Origin: Paludibacter jiangxiensis | GTDB lineage: Bacteria > Bacteroidota > Bacteroidia > Bacteroidales > Paludibacteraceae | NCBI RefSeq assembly: GCF_001618385.1 | Contig: NZ_BDCR01000002.1 | Location: 124,001 to 188,000 of the forward strand | Length of the DNA: 64,000 nt | Direction: 5' to 3' | Shown: positions 46,265 to 55,095 of the stretch, piece after piece | How the letters are laid out: each line of letters starts with the position of its first letter | Position numbering within the stretch: the first letter of the stretch is position 1 | Made by a program: the position numbers and the translations under genes | The notes under the pieces: generated by a model | What the model was told of the DNA's origin: nothing | The model's database searches: none | What the model saw: only the letters and a program-made list of their open reading frames with translations

Positions 46265-48727
46265 TTACATGGGGTCAACATCGTAGTTGACCTGAAGTGA
46301 TTTGAAACGACCATCCGATTGAATACCACTCACAACATTCCGGATGATTTCCTTGACAGCATCTGGTGAAGCTGCGTTTTCTATCTTGAGGAGAATATGC
46401 TTGATGTACCAGTTCTGAATTCGCCCTACAGGAGGATTGTTCGGCCCTAAAACCCTTGTTCCAAGTAGCTTTTTAAGCTCATCAGCGATAAGTGCAGCCG
46501 CATGGTTGTTTACTCCAGCATCTTTGTGGCGGATGATGATATTTATCAGCCGGAAATATGGAGGATATCGGAAATCGTGCCGTTCCCTCATTTGTGTCGC
46601 AAACATTCCTTTGTAATCGTGAGCAATTACCTGCCGGATTACCGGATGATCCGTCTCCGGGGTTTGGAGAACTACCAACCCTTGTTTGCTTTTCCGTCCG
46701 GCTCGACCGCTAACCTGTGCCATTAGCTGGAAAGCCCGTTCGTGCGCCCGGAAGTCTGGATAAAACAGTAGGTTGCCGGCGTTCAGAATCCCCACCAGGC
46801 TGACATCACCGAAATCGAGCCCTTTAGTCACCATCTGCGTTCCAATCAAAATATCGATGGAGTGGCTTTCAAAATCGCGAATAATCTTCTCAAAACCTTT
46901 TTTGGTTCTTACCGTGTCGAGGTCGAGGCGTGCCGCTTTGGCATCCGGGAAAAGTGCATGTATCTCTTCTTCAATTTGCTCAGTGCCGAATCCTTTCGTT
47001 TGTAGCGAGGGCGTATGGCAACTCGGACAATTGGCCGGTACTTTGGACGTGTAGCCGCAGTAGTGGCAAGTGATCATGTCGAAGTGCTTGTGGTAGGTGA
47101 GACTAACATCGCAATGGGGACACCGGGGAACGTATGCGCACTGCTTGCATTCGATGTAAGGTGCATATCCGCGCCGGTTCTGGAAAAGAATAACCTGCTC
47201 TTTATTGGATAATGCCAGAGTGATTTTTTCGACCAATTCGTCGGTGAAATGTCCGGTGATCCGTTTTTTGCGGTATGCTTCTTTCAGATCGACGGTCTGT
47301 ACTTTGGGCAACTCTATCTCTTCGTGTCGCTGTGTTAGTTCCACCAATCCATATTTTCCGGCAAGAGCGTTGTGGTAGCTTTCGATAGCAGGAGTAGCAC
47401 TACCAAGAACGGTTTTGGCTCCGTGCATGTTGGCCAGCACAATGGCAGCATTTCGGGCGTGATATCGGGGTGCCGGGTCGTATTGTTTGTAGCTGCTTTC
47501 GTGCTCTTCGTCGACGATGACTAATCCAAGATCTCGGAACGGTAGAAAAACCGAAGAACGCACCCCGAGAATGATTTCATAACCTTTATCGTTCAAAAGA
47601 TTGTTCCATATTTCTACCCGTTCGTTGTCCGAAAATTTGGAGTGATAAACGCCCAGCTTGTTGCCAAAGACCCGCTCCAGACGTTGGGTGAGCTGCGTGG
47701 TAAGGGCAATTTCGGGTACTAGATAGAGAACCTGTCGACCCAGCTTCAATGTTTCGGCGATGAGATGGATATAAATCTCCGTTTTGCCGCTCGAAGTTAC
47801 TCCGTGAAGTAGGACTACGTTTTTCTCTTTCAGTTGCGAGAGAAGCGATCTGTATGCAGTTTTCTGAAAGCTGTTGAGTACGGCAAGCGGTTGCAGTGCT
47901 GTTTGAGTGGAATCCAGTCGGCTGATCTCTTTCGAGTAGGTATGCAAAATCTTTTTTTCGACCAACGCATCGAAGACAGCAGCGGAGCTTCCACTCTGTT
48001 CAAGGAGTTCCTTTTTGGAGACTTCCCGCGATCCGGTTTTTGTCAGGTGGCGCGACAGTTCAAGATAGACCATCAACAGATTCAACTGTTTCTTGGACCG
48101 GTGCAGCAAGTCGAAAATAGTTTGTAATTGTTCGTCGTTGGTTACATCATCGGCAAGACGGACGCAGGTGAGCCGCTTGGGTTTGTAGGCGGCGCGCAAC
48201 TCCTCGGAAAGTGACACGGCGCCTTGGTCCATCAGGTTTTTGACGGTTGGCAGGATGGTCTTAAAGCCTGTGATGCGGGTCAGTTCCTTGATGGAGTGGG
48301 GCTTATTGTCGCTCAGTGCATTGTAAATGCGCAGCTCTTTCTCCGAAAAAGGAGCATCGGCTTCAAAGTCGCTGTTGAGCGTGATGGTGGTTTCGCTTTC
48401 TAGTTTCAGTCCGGCCGGAACGGCTGCCGTGTAGACATCGCCAATGAAAGCCATATAATAGTTGGCAATCCATTCCCAAAACGGAAGTTGCGGACGGCGG
48501 AGAATAGGTGCGTTGTCGAGCAGCGCAATGATCTCTTTCACCGACGAAACTTTAGGCGGAACGGCATGTACGTAGCGAACGATGCCGGTATATATTTTTT
48601 TGCTTCCGAACGGAACGACAACCCGCATGCCAAGCTTAACCGATTCGGATAGTTCCTCCGGTATTTTGTAGGTGTAGCTGTTGGCTAAAGGCAGGGGAAG
48701 AATGATGTCGGCAAAACGTTCGGACAT
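46265..48727 (-). CDS. priA: Primosomal replication protein N' (helicase)
   Basis: 820 aa. The N-terminal 3'-DNA-binding domain 'ADIILPLPLANSYTYKIPEEL' is followed by helicase motifs: Walker A 'GVTSSGKTEIYIHL', 'DEEHESSYKQ', 'LGSATPAIES', 'IGTQMVTKGLDFGDV' and 'QVSGRAGRKSKQG'. The zinc-binding insertion 'CKQCAYVPRCPHCDVSL' to 'CHYCGYTSKVPANCPSCH' is complete. It restarts stalled forks by loading the replicative helicase. Convergent with the porin gene with no gap. Confidence 0.96.
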   Translation of the reverse strand: MSERFADIILPLPLANSYTYKIPEELSESVKLGMRVVVPFGSKKIYTGIVRYVHAVPPKVSSVKEIIALLDNAPILRRPQLPFWEWIANYYMAFIGDVYTAAVPAGLKLESETTITLNSDFEADAPFSEKELRIYNALSDNKPHSIKELTRITGFKTILPTVKNLMDQGAVSLSEELRAAYKPKRLTCVRLADDVTNDEQLQTIFDLLHRSKKQLNLLMVYLELSRHLTKTGSREVSKKELLEQSGSSAAVFDALVEKKILHTYSKEISRLDSTQTALQPLAVLNSFQKTAYRSLLSQLKEKNVVLLHGVTSSGKTEIYIHLIAETLKLGRQVLYLVPEIALTTQLTQRLERVFGNKLGVYHSKFSDNERVEIWNNLLNDKGYEIILGVRSSVFLPFRDLGLVIVDEEHESSYKQYDPAPRYHARNAAIVLANMHGAKTVLGSATPAIESYHNALAGKYGLVELTQRHEEIELPKVQTVDLKEAYRKKRITGHFTDELVEKITLALSNKEQVILFQNRRGYAPYIECKQCAYVPRCPHCDVSLTYHKHFDMITCHYCGYTSKVPANCPSCHTPSLQTKGFGTEQIEEEIHALFPDAKAARLDLDTVRTKKGFEKIIRDFESHSIDILIGTQMVTKGLDFGDVSLVGILNAGNLLFYPDFRAHERAFQLMAQVSGRAGRKSKQGLVVLQTPETDHPVIRQVIAHDYKGMFATQMRERHDFRYPPYFRLINIIIRHKDAGVNNHAAALIADELKKLLGTRVLGPNNPPVGRIQNWYIKHILLKIENAASPDAVKEIIRNVVSGIQSDGRFKSLQVNYDVDPM

Positions 48728-48743
48728 AATGCGTTTAGATTAT

Positions 48744-48880
48744 AGAGCAAAGAACAAAGAGCAAAGAGCAAAGATTCTTGAGAGGTGTGGTCTCCCTTTC
48801 TTGGCGGCTTTTTGTTATTTGCATTGATTTTTAAATCAATACTACGTGTCTTTATTCTTTGTTCTTTACTCTTTGTTCTG
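48744..48880. repeat. Heptamer repeats (AGAGCAA) arranged as an imperfect inverted pair
   Basis: Left: four units AGAGCAA, AGAACAA, AGAGCAA, AGAGCAA and a partial AGA (48744-48774). Right: TTCTTTGTTCTTTACTCTTTGTTCT (48855-48879), the same heptad on the other strand. About 80 bp separates them. It lies in the priA-murB gap; see findings. Confidence 0.7.
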
Positions 48881-48883
48881 TTT

Positions 48884-49897
48884 TTATACGAATATAGCTT
48901 CCGGTTCTAAAGTGATGCCAAAATGTGTCTCGACGGATTGTTGAATCTCTTTTGCAAGCGCTTTGACCTCTTCTCCGGTGCAATCGCCCAGATTGTAGAG
49001 AACCAGCGCTTGCTTGGGATAAACGCCCACGTTACCGAACTGACGGTCTTTCCAACCGCATTGTTCGATGAGCCAACCGGCCGCGACTTTGTATTCTCCT
49101 TTGTGCGGATAGGCTACCAATGCGGGATATTTTTCTTTCAATGCTTCATATTGTGCAACCGGAATGACTGGGTTTTTGAAAAAGCTACCGGCGCTGCCGA
49201 TCTTGTCGGGATTCGGGAGTTTCTCTTCGCGGATTTCGGAAATAATGCGACTAACATCGGCCAATGTCGGATCAGTGATGCCTGCTTTCTCCATTTCGGT
49301 GCGTATGGCGCCGTATTCCAGGTTTAGTTTGGGTAGCTTATTCAGCCGAAAAGTGACGGATGCCACGATGTATTTGCTTTTTAGTTCGGTCTTGAAAATA
49401 CTGCTTCGGTAATCGAACTGACAGTCGCTGTTGGAGAAGATACATTGTTTGCCGGTCAGTATTTCGTAGGCTTCCACCGATTCGATGATGTCTTTGGCCT
49501 CTACACCATAAGCCCCAACGTTTTGTACAGGACTGGCCCCCACGGTTCCCGGAATAGCGGTCAGGTTTTCGGCTCCGTAGAAATTGTGATCCACGCAGAA
49601 ATCGACAAAATCGCTCCACACTTCACCGGCGGCAGCCTTCACCAAAACTGTATCGGCAGTTTCCTCCTCGACGGTGATTCCCTTCAATGAAATCTTGACC
49701 ACGATGCCCGCAAACAGCTTGTTGAAAACCACGTTACTGCCGCCGCCCAGAATGAAAAAAGGGAAAGCATTAAGTAGTCCGCTTTGCATCAGAATCTGGA
49801 AATCGATGGGTGCTGAAATGTCGGTAAAATACTGGCTGGTAGCCGCTATGCCAAAGGTGTTGTAAGGCTTGAGGGAAACGTTTTCCTGAAGAGTCAT
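48884..49897 (-). CDS. murB: UDP-N-acetylenolpyruvoylglucosamine reductase
   Basis: 337 aa flavoenzyme reducing the enolpyruvyl group to form UDP-MurNAc. 'LKPYNTFGIAATSQYF', 'FILGGGSNVVF' (FAD loop), 'IPGTVGASPVQNVGAYGVE' and the catalytic Ser in 'GSAGSFFKNPVI' are all present, with 'LIEQCGWKD' and a C-terminal 'PEAIFV'. The YGVE loop and long C-terminal part match the type I (E. coli-like) MurB. Divergent from murA with about 120 bp between. Confidence 0.96.
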   Translation of the reverse strand: MTLQENVSLKPYNTFGIAATSQYFTDISAPIDFQILMQSGLLNAFPFFILGGGSNVVFNKLFAGIVVKISLKGITVEEETADTVLVKAAAGEVWSDFVDFCVDHNFYGAENLTAIPGTVGASPVQNVGAYGVEAKDIIESVEAYEILTGKQCIFSNSDCQFDYRSSIFKTELKSKYIVASVTFRLNKLPKLNLEYGAIRTEMEKAGITDPTLADVSRIISEIREEKLPNPDKIGSAGSFFKNPVIPVAQYEALKEKYPALVAYPHKGEYKVAAGWLIEQCGWKDRQFGNVGVYPKQALVLYNLGDCTGEEVKALAKEIQQSVETHFGITLEPEAIFV

Positions 49898-50020
49898 TGT
49901 CGGTTTATTTTGAATTCAAAATTACAACAAATCGTTCACATTTTCCGAATCGGCCAAAATCAATGAAGAATCTGTTGTATTTTTGTATGAAATTCTGAAT
50001 ATTGAAATTTTATTGCATTT

Positions 50021-51325
50021 ATGGCAGCATTTGAGATTTTTGGCGGCAATCGTCTTTCGGGCGAAATTGTTCCGCAGGGTGCAAAAAACGAAGCTTTACA
50101 GGTGATTTGCGCTGTGTTGTTAACTCCCGAAAAGGTGACGATCAGCAATATTCCCGATATACGGGATGTGAACAAACTGATCGATTTGGTTGGTATGTTG
50201 GGCGTGAAGGTGGAAAAAGTTTCGGAAGGAACTTATACTTTTCAGGCCGATGCTGTCAATTTAGATACGTTGTACAGTCCCGAATATGGCAAAAAGGCCA
50301 CTGAGCTACGTGGTTCCATTATGCTGGTGGGCCCGTTACTGACCCGTTTCGGTTATGCGGTGGTGCCGCAACCGGGAGGTGATAAAATCGGCCGTCGCCG
50401 TCTCGATACGCACTATATCGGCTTTCAAAAGCTGGGTGCCGAAGTCGGTTTCGATGAAGACTCGTCGCATGTGAAGGTAATCACTAAAGGACTGAAAGGT
50501 GTTTACATGTTGCTCGATGAAGCTTCGGTGACCGGTACGGCCAATGTGGTGATGGCTGCTGTGATGGCAAAAGGAACGACTACGATTTATAATGCAGCCT
50601 GCGAACCCTATCTTTTTCAACTCTGCACCATGCTGAACGCGATGGGCGCAAAGATCTCCGGCGTGGGTTCCAACCTGTTGGTGATTGAGGGCGTAGAATC
50701 AATGGGCGGATGCAACCACCGGATTTTGCCCGATATGATCGAAGTGGGTAGTTTTATCGGACTGGCTGCTATCACCCGTTCCGAGCTGACCATCAAAAAT
50801 GTGGCGCGCGAACACCTGGGCATTACCCCCGAAATTTTTCATCGGTTGGGCATCAATTTTGAGTTTCGCAACGACGATATTTATATTCCGCAACAGGATA
50901 GTTATGAGGTACAGCGCTTCTTCGACGGTTCTATTATGACCATTGCCGATGCTCCCTGGCCGGGATTCACGCCCGACCTTATCAGCGTGGCGTTGGTGGT
51001 GGCAACGCAGGCCAAAGGCAGCGTGCTGATTCACCAGAAGATGTTCGAGAGCCGCCTCTTCTTTGTCGATAAGCTGATAGAAATGGGCGCTCAGATAATT
51101 CTTTGCGACCCACACCGCGCGGTGGTCATCGGAATGAATCATGAACAGTCCTTACGCGGCACACGCATGACTTCACCCGATATTCGTGCCGGGGTTTCGT
51201 TGCTTATTGCCGCTCTTTCGGCCGAAGGACGCAGCGTGATTGACAATATAGAACAGATCGACCGCGGCTACCAGGATATAGACGGGCGTTTGAGAGCGCT
51301 GGGAGCCGATATACGGAGGCTATAA
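50021..51325 (+). CDS. murA: UDP-N-acetylglucosamine 1-carboxyvinyltransferase with Asp at the fosfomycin site
   Basis: 434 aa, first committed step of peptidoglycan synthesis (enolpyruvyl transfer from PEP). 'LSGEIVPQGAKNEALQ' carries the Lys-Asn pair and 'ELRGSIMLVGPLLTRFG' follows. In the active-site loop, where E. coli has Cys115 (GGCAIGARPVDLH), this protein has 'GGDKIGRRRLDTH' with Asp121 (codon GAT at 50381-50383). A Cys-to-Asp exchange is known from M. tuberculosis MurA and confers fosfomycin insensitivity. The C-terminal 'DIRAGVSLLIAALSAEG' is intact. Followed by a terminator hairpin at 51353. Confidence 0.95.
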   Translation: MAAFEIFGGNRLSGEIVPQGAKNEALQVICAVLLTPEKVTISNIPDIRDVNKLIDLVGMLGVKVEKVSEGTYTFQADAVNLDTLYSPEYGKKATELRGSIMLVGPLLTRFGYAVVPQPGGDKIGRRRLDTHYIGFQKLGAEVGFDEDSSHVKVITKGLKGVYMLLDEASVTGTANVVMAAVMAKGTTTIYNAACEPYLFQLCTMLNAMGAKISGVGSNLLVIEGVESMGGCNHRILPDMIEVGSFIGLAAITRSELTIKNVAREHLGITPEIFHRLGINFEFRNDDIYIPQQDSYEVQRFFDGSIMTIADAPWPGFTPDLISVALVVATQAKGSVLIHQKMFESRLFFVDKLIEMGAQIILCDPHRAVVIGMNHEQSLRGTRMTSPDIRAGVSLLIAALSAEGRSVIDNIEQIDRGYQDIDGRLRALGADIRRL

Positions 51326-51352
51326 ATGCTACACCACTAATAGAAATAGATG

Positions 51353-51384
51353 AAAGCGATTGTTGTAAAACAGTCGCTTTTTTT
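51353..51384 (+). terminator. Terminator of murA
   Basis: AAAGCGATTGTT, loop GTAA, AACAGTCGCTTT followed by TTTTTAT. Nearly perfect 12-bp stem with T-run. Confidence 0.8.
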
Positions 51385-51460
51385 ATTGCAACCAGTTCTT
51401 CGTTCCGACATGAATTTATTCGACATTGTATAGAGTAGACGTATATAAATCTCAATGCCA

Positions 51461-51585
51461 GGCCTCTCCTCCCGGCCTCCTCCCCCGAGGGGAGGAGGAG
51501 CAAAGCCGTGAAACAGTTAGAGTTCAATTCGTTTTGCAGATTTTTCCCTTCTCTCTCGGGAGAGGGGTTAGGGGAGAGGTCGTAG
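51461..51585. repeat. Two GC-rich REP-like palindromes
   Basis: CCTCCTCCCC-CGA-GGGGAGGAGG at 51476-51498 is a perfect 10-bp hairpin in an AT-rich context. A second, looser pair CCCTTCTCTC / GAGAGGGG with 'TTAGGGGAGAGG' lies at 51545-51578. The composition differs sharply from the flanks. Confidence 0.65.
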
Positions 51586-51864
51586 AATGCAAAACGTTGT
51601 GCCTAATGCCTTGGTCAGCTAATTTGCACGATCCTCTATTTGTTTTAAAAATATGTAATAGTATTTTGTAATGTTTTTGTTTTTAACGGTGGATGTGTTT
51701 ATGTTTTGGAATGTAATTTTTATATTTGCCTCTGTGTGTCAACCAATTTAATCGTGCGGCAGTTAGATAATTTTCACGCTCACGAGCGTGGAAATTGCGA
51801 AAATTAGAGAGGAAAAGACTGCAAAGAACATGATAAGAGGACTCAATATTTAATTCAAATAGCA
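51586..51864. other. Leader region of the DUF805 gene
   Basis: No gene seen. A -7-like TATATTTG is at 51721-51728 without a well-spaced -33 box. A small palindrome, TTTTCACGCTC-AC-GAGCGTGGAAA, lies at 51771-51794 in the presumed leader. Confidence 0.4.
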
Positions 51865-52632
51865 ATGTTTCAAAACGCATTTTCTTTTGATGGTAGAATA
51901 AGAAGATTAGAATATGGTATCAGTTTTATTGTTTATGTTGTTGCACAAACATTTGTCATGGCAATGATAAAATCAGATATTCCTTTCTCTATTTTGGCTT
52001 TTATACCATTATTTTGGTTCTTATGGGCGCAAGGTTCTAAGCGGAGTCATGATTTAGGCCATTCAGGCTGGTTTCAATTAATCCCTTTTTATGCATTGTG
52101 GTTGATCTTTATAAAAGGAGATGATGGGATAAATATCTATGGATTATCTCCAAGACCCCAAACGAAGCTTAGTGATTTTAATAAAGAACAATTCCCCAAA
52201 GAAGAAAATTCATTGGCTTTCAATAAGAATTCTAATGGTATTATGAAGTTATTCACGAAAATAAATATACTTATTCCTTTGTTAATTAATATAATTGCTA
52301 TGTTTTCTGTGGATAGATATTTCGATGAGTATTGGGTGATTTTTGTGATGGATGCTGCAATTATATGGCTTTATATTTTTGCGATTGTATTCGTAAATCG
52401 GTACTATAAGGTTCTTGATTTTTTAGAATCTGCTGTTTCTCAAGGTACTTTAAGATTGATTTTAGTTGTTAATGTACTAATTCCTTCTATAATAAGAATC
52501 TTGACATGGGATCTGAATAATAATGATAGTTCTTTTCTATATTGTTTGTCTTATTCTCTCTCTATGTTACTAGTATGGTCTTTTACTGCAATAATATTGT
52601 GGATTTATAAAGGATATAAAGATTGTAAATGA
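51865..52632 (+). CDS. DUF805 membrane protein
   Basis: 255 aa. The N-terminal half is DUF805: 'NAFSFDGRIRRLEYGISF', 'WAQGSKRSHDLGHSGWFQLIP' and 'GDDGINIYGLSP'. In family members the phrase is R-x-x-D-x-G-x-S-G-W, present here. The C-terminal half adds about four further helices after a Lys/Asn-rich linker (residues about 115-130), an extension not part of the basic family. Function unknown. The AT-rich codon use stands out against the GC-rich murA before it. Confidence 0.75.
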   Translation: MFQNAFSFDGRIRRLEYGISFIVYVVAQTFVMAMIKSDIPFSILAFIPLFWFLWAQGSKRSHDLGHSGWFQLIPFYALWLIFIKGDDGINIYGLSPRPQTKLSDFNKEQFPKEENSLAFNKNSNGIMKLFTKINILIPLLINIIAMFSVDRYFDEYWVIFVMDAAIIWLYIFAIVFVNRYYKVLDFLESAVSQGTLRLILVVNVLIPSIIRILTWDLNNNDSSFLYCLSYSLSMLLVWSFTAIILWIYKGYKDCK

Positions 52633-52719
52633 AATAGGTTCGATTAAAATCGGATAAGAGTGGTTTCGTATTGAGGTAGGTTATTTTATATAGAAAGAAG
52701 ATTCTATATACTGCAATAT

Positions 52720-52947
52720 ATGATAGAAGTCATCTTTCTGAAAATTTTGGCAATGGTAGTGTGCTTTTTTTGTGCATTCTATTTCGTAACTTTATTTTCA
52801 TCAAGTGAAGATATGCCTTTGAAAAAAGCAACCAGAAAATTGAGGATGTTTAGTCCCTGTTGTTTTATTTGTGATATGGTGGCTATCAGGCTTTCTATTG
52901 AAACCATAAATGAATCAGCCGGAACGAATTATTTTCATTCCGGCTGA
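52720..52947 (+). CDS. Possible small membrane protein (75 aa)
   Basis: ATG 52720; the first about 28 residues (MIEVIFLKILAMVVCFFCAFYFVTLF) form a membrane helix, followed by a basic Cys-containing tail ('RMFSPCCFICDM'). Its last codons lie inside the stem of the terminator at 52912-52950, which makes a true coding end there questionable. No family recognised; it may be a chance frame. Confidence 0.35.
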   Translation: MIEVIFLKILAMVVCFFCAFYFVTLFSSSEDMPLKKATRKLRMFSPCCFICDMVAIRLSIETINESAGTNYFHSG

Positions 52948-52950
52948 TTC
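52912..52950. terminator. Terminator of the seven-repeat lipoprotein gene (and of 52720)
   Basis: GAATCAGCCGGAA (52912-52924), 13-nt loop, TTCCGGCTGATTC (52938-52950): a perfect 13-bp stem located 21 bp past the stop of the minus-strand gene ending at 52971. Confidence 0.75.
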
Positions 52951-52970
52951 GTTTATGCTCCCGAGCTGTT

Positions 52971-54017
52971 TTATTTCACCACAATGGCATTGATGAGTGC
53001 ATCCGCAGAATTGCCGCTAAGATTGACCAGCGTGCCGTTTTTCCAATACACGGCTGTTTTATTGCCGCTGCTATTGGTTATGTATCCCGCAAGATAGATG
53101 TCGTTGCCGGAAATATAGATCGCTTTGGCTTCAGCATCCAGCAAGCCATCCGTTAAGGTGTTTTCTGTTCCGTTCTTCCAGTAAGCGGAGACATATTTCC
53201 TGCTGTTGCCGGTAACTGCTCCTGCGGCATAAATATCGTTGCCGGAGGTGGTAATCGCATTGGCAGTTGCGTTGGAATTTCCATTGGAAAGGGTAACTGC
53301 GCTGCCGTTTGTCCAGTAAGTAGCAACCGCGATTCCGCTGTTGTTATAGACATTTCCCGCAATATAAACGTTGCTATTGCTCAAGGTGATAGCATTGGCG
53401 AATGCATCAGTCGTGCCGTCGGAGAGGCTGGCAGCTGCTCCGTTCTTCCAATAGACGGCAACATTATGACCAGTTGTGTTTTGTGTAGTGCCAGCCACAT
53501 ATACGTCGTTGCCCGAAACTGCAATCGCGTTGGCATAGGCGTCGGTAGAGCCGTCGGTCAGTTCTACTTTCGTTCCGTTTTTCCAGTAAACAGCCACGCT
53601 GTTGCCTTTGCTGTTGTCGACAAAACCAGAGACATAGACATTGCCATCCGAAATGGTGATGGAACTTGCATACGCGTTGGAAGTTCCGTCAGTGAGATTC
53701 ACTGCCGTTCCGTTTTTCCAGTACTTGGCAATAGGGTAGCCGCTGGTGGAATATTCATAGCCGGCCACGTAAACGTCGCTGCCCGATATAAAAAGCGAAG
53801 TGGCGAAGCCCGACTGTGAGCCATTGGTCAAACTAACGGTGGTTCCATTTGCAGAATAAGCAGCAATATTGTTACCACTACTACTGCGCATATTATTGGC
53901 AAGGTAAAGACTGGTGCCCGATGAAGTTGTAAGGGCTTCGGTGTCCTGCTGACTGCAACCTGTAAGAGATAGTCCTGTAATTAAATAGATAAAGCAAAAA
54001 AGAACGTTTCTGGTCAT
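52971..54017 (-). CDS. Lipoprotein of seven 45-46-residue repeats, predicted seven-bladed beta-propeller
   Basis: 348 aa from ATG 54017. Lipobox 'ITGLSLTGC' gives an acylated Cys, so it is anchored to a membrane. The rest is seven tandem units of the form D-(V/I)-Y-(V/I/L)-A-G-x-x-x-N-x-x-G-x-x-x-A-x-Y-W-K-N-G-T; 'YWKNGT' or a close variant recurs six times, with 'YSANGTTVSLTNG' in the first unit. Seven units of this length fit a seven-bladed propeller. Similar 'YWKNG' repeat proteins are widespread in Bacteroidota with no known ligand. Confidence 0.75.
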   Translation of the reverse strand: MTRNVLFCFIYLITGLSLTGCSQQDTEALTTSSGTSLYLANNMRSSSGNNIAAYSANGTTVSLTNGSQSGFATSLFISGSDVYVAGYEYSTSGYPIAKYWKNGTAVNLTDGTSNAYASSITISDGNVYVSGFVDNSKGNSVAVYWKNGTKVELTDGSTDAYANAIAVSGNDVYVAGTTQNTTGHNVAVYWKNGAAASLSDGTTDAFANAITLSNSNVYIAGNVYNNSGIAVATYWTNGSAVTLSNGNSNATANAITTSGNDIYAAGAVTGNSRKYVSAYWKNGTENTLTDGLLDAEAKAIYISGNDIYLAGYITNSSGNKTAVYWKNGTLVNLSGNSADALINAIVVK

Positions 54018-54366
54018 ATAAATAGTTTGTTGATATAAGCGATTTTCGGCACAAGAGATTATCTCCATCCGTATTTCTGTAAGACAAAACGCTTGCTTAA
54101 CGGTTTTATTATCGAATAGTTCATACTTTTAGTAAGATTGAATATTGTTTACTTATATTATCTGAAAACTCCCGCTTAACTAAAAATTCGAATTAATTGA
54201 ACCTTCCGGCGGATGAGTATTTTGCAAAAAAACAAATGTGTTTTTTGACAGATAGTCTTGACTTTTCGATAAATTTATAGAACTTTACACCCGAAAGTGC
54301 ATTTCTGTTATCGTGATGAGAGACAATGGTAAAGGAGCTGCAATGAGAATTAATTAAACATCACCG
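54018..54366. other. Intergenic region between the divergent lipoprotein and SDR genes
   Basis: About 350 bp, AT-rich, no gene or clear paired promoter boxes on either strand. Confidence 0.4.
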
Positions 54367-55083
54367 ATGCAAAAAATAATTGTTCTGGGAGCTACTTCTG
54401 GTATTGGAAGGGAAGTAGCCAAAATTTATGCAGGCAAAGGTTGTCTGGTGGGCATTACAGGCCGCCGGCAAGAGTTGTTGCATGAACTGGAACAAGAAGC
54501 GGCGGATCGCTATGTTGCAGCTTCGTTTGATATTTCGGACATTGCATCGGTGGAAACACACCTCGCAGCTTTGGTCGACCGTTTGGGAGGCCTTGATTTG
54601 TTGGTGCTTAGTTCCGGCTATGGGAAACGGAATAGTGAGCTTGTGTCGGAACCGGAGCAACTCGCGATAAAGACGGATGTAGCGGGCTTTACTGCTGTGG
54701 TTGACTGGGCATTTCGTTACTTCAAACAACAGCAGCATGGTCATATTGTCGCGATAAGTTCCATTGCCGGACTGCGAGGGAACCGCTTTTCGCCGGCATA
54801 CAGTGCCAGTAAGTCTTACAATATGATTTATATGCAATCCCTGCGTCAGTTGGCTCATCATCAGAAACTCAATATTCAGATTACGGATATTCGCCCCGGA
54901 TTTGTAGATACCTGCATGGCTCAGGGAGAAGGCGTTTTCTGGTCGGCACCGGTGCCGAAAGCTGCCGCTCAGATAGTGAAAGCGGTAGAGCAGAAAAAGG
55001 ACATAGTTTACGTGACTAAACGCTGGCGGCTTATCGCTATGGTGGTAAAATTGATTCCAAGAGTGATTTTTGAAAGAATATAA
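54367..55083 (+). CDS. Short-chain dehydrogenase/reductase (SDR)
   Basis: 238 aa classical SDR. Cofactor motif 'GATSGIGREVA', 'GITGRRQELL' (Arg-Arg suggests NADPH), 'LVLSSGYGKRN' in place of NNAG, catalytic 'ISSIAG' Ser and 'YSASKSYNM' Tyr/Lys, and 'ITDIRPGFVDTCMA'. Substrate unknown. It is followed 12 nt later by a CDF transporter and then two membrane proteins, so they probably form one operon. Confidence 0.88.
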   Translation: MQKIIVLGATSGIGREVAKIYAGKGCLVGITGRRQELLHELEQEAADRYVAASFDISDIASVETHLAALVDRLGGLDLLVLSSGYGKRNSELVSEPEQLAIKTDVAGFTAVVDWAFRYFKQQQHGHIVAISSIAGLRGNRFSPAYSASKSYNMIYMQSLRQLAHHQKLNIQITDIRPGFVDTCMAQGEGVFWSAPVPKAAAQIVKAVEQKKDIVYVTKRWRLIAMVVKLIPRVIFERI

Positions 55084-55095
55084 AGTGTAATTTTT

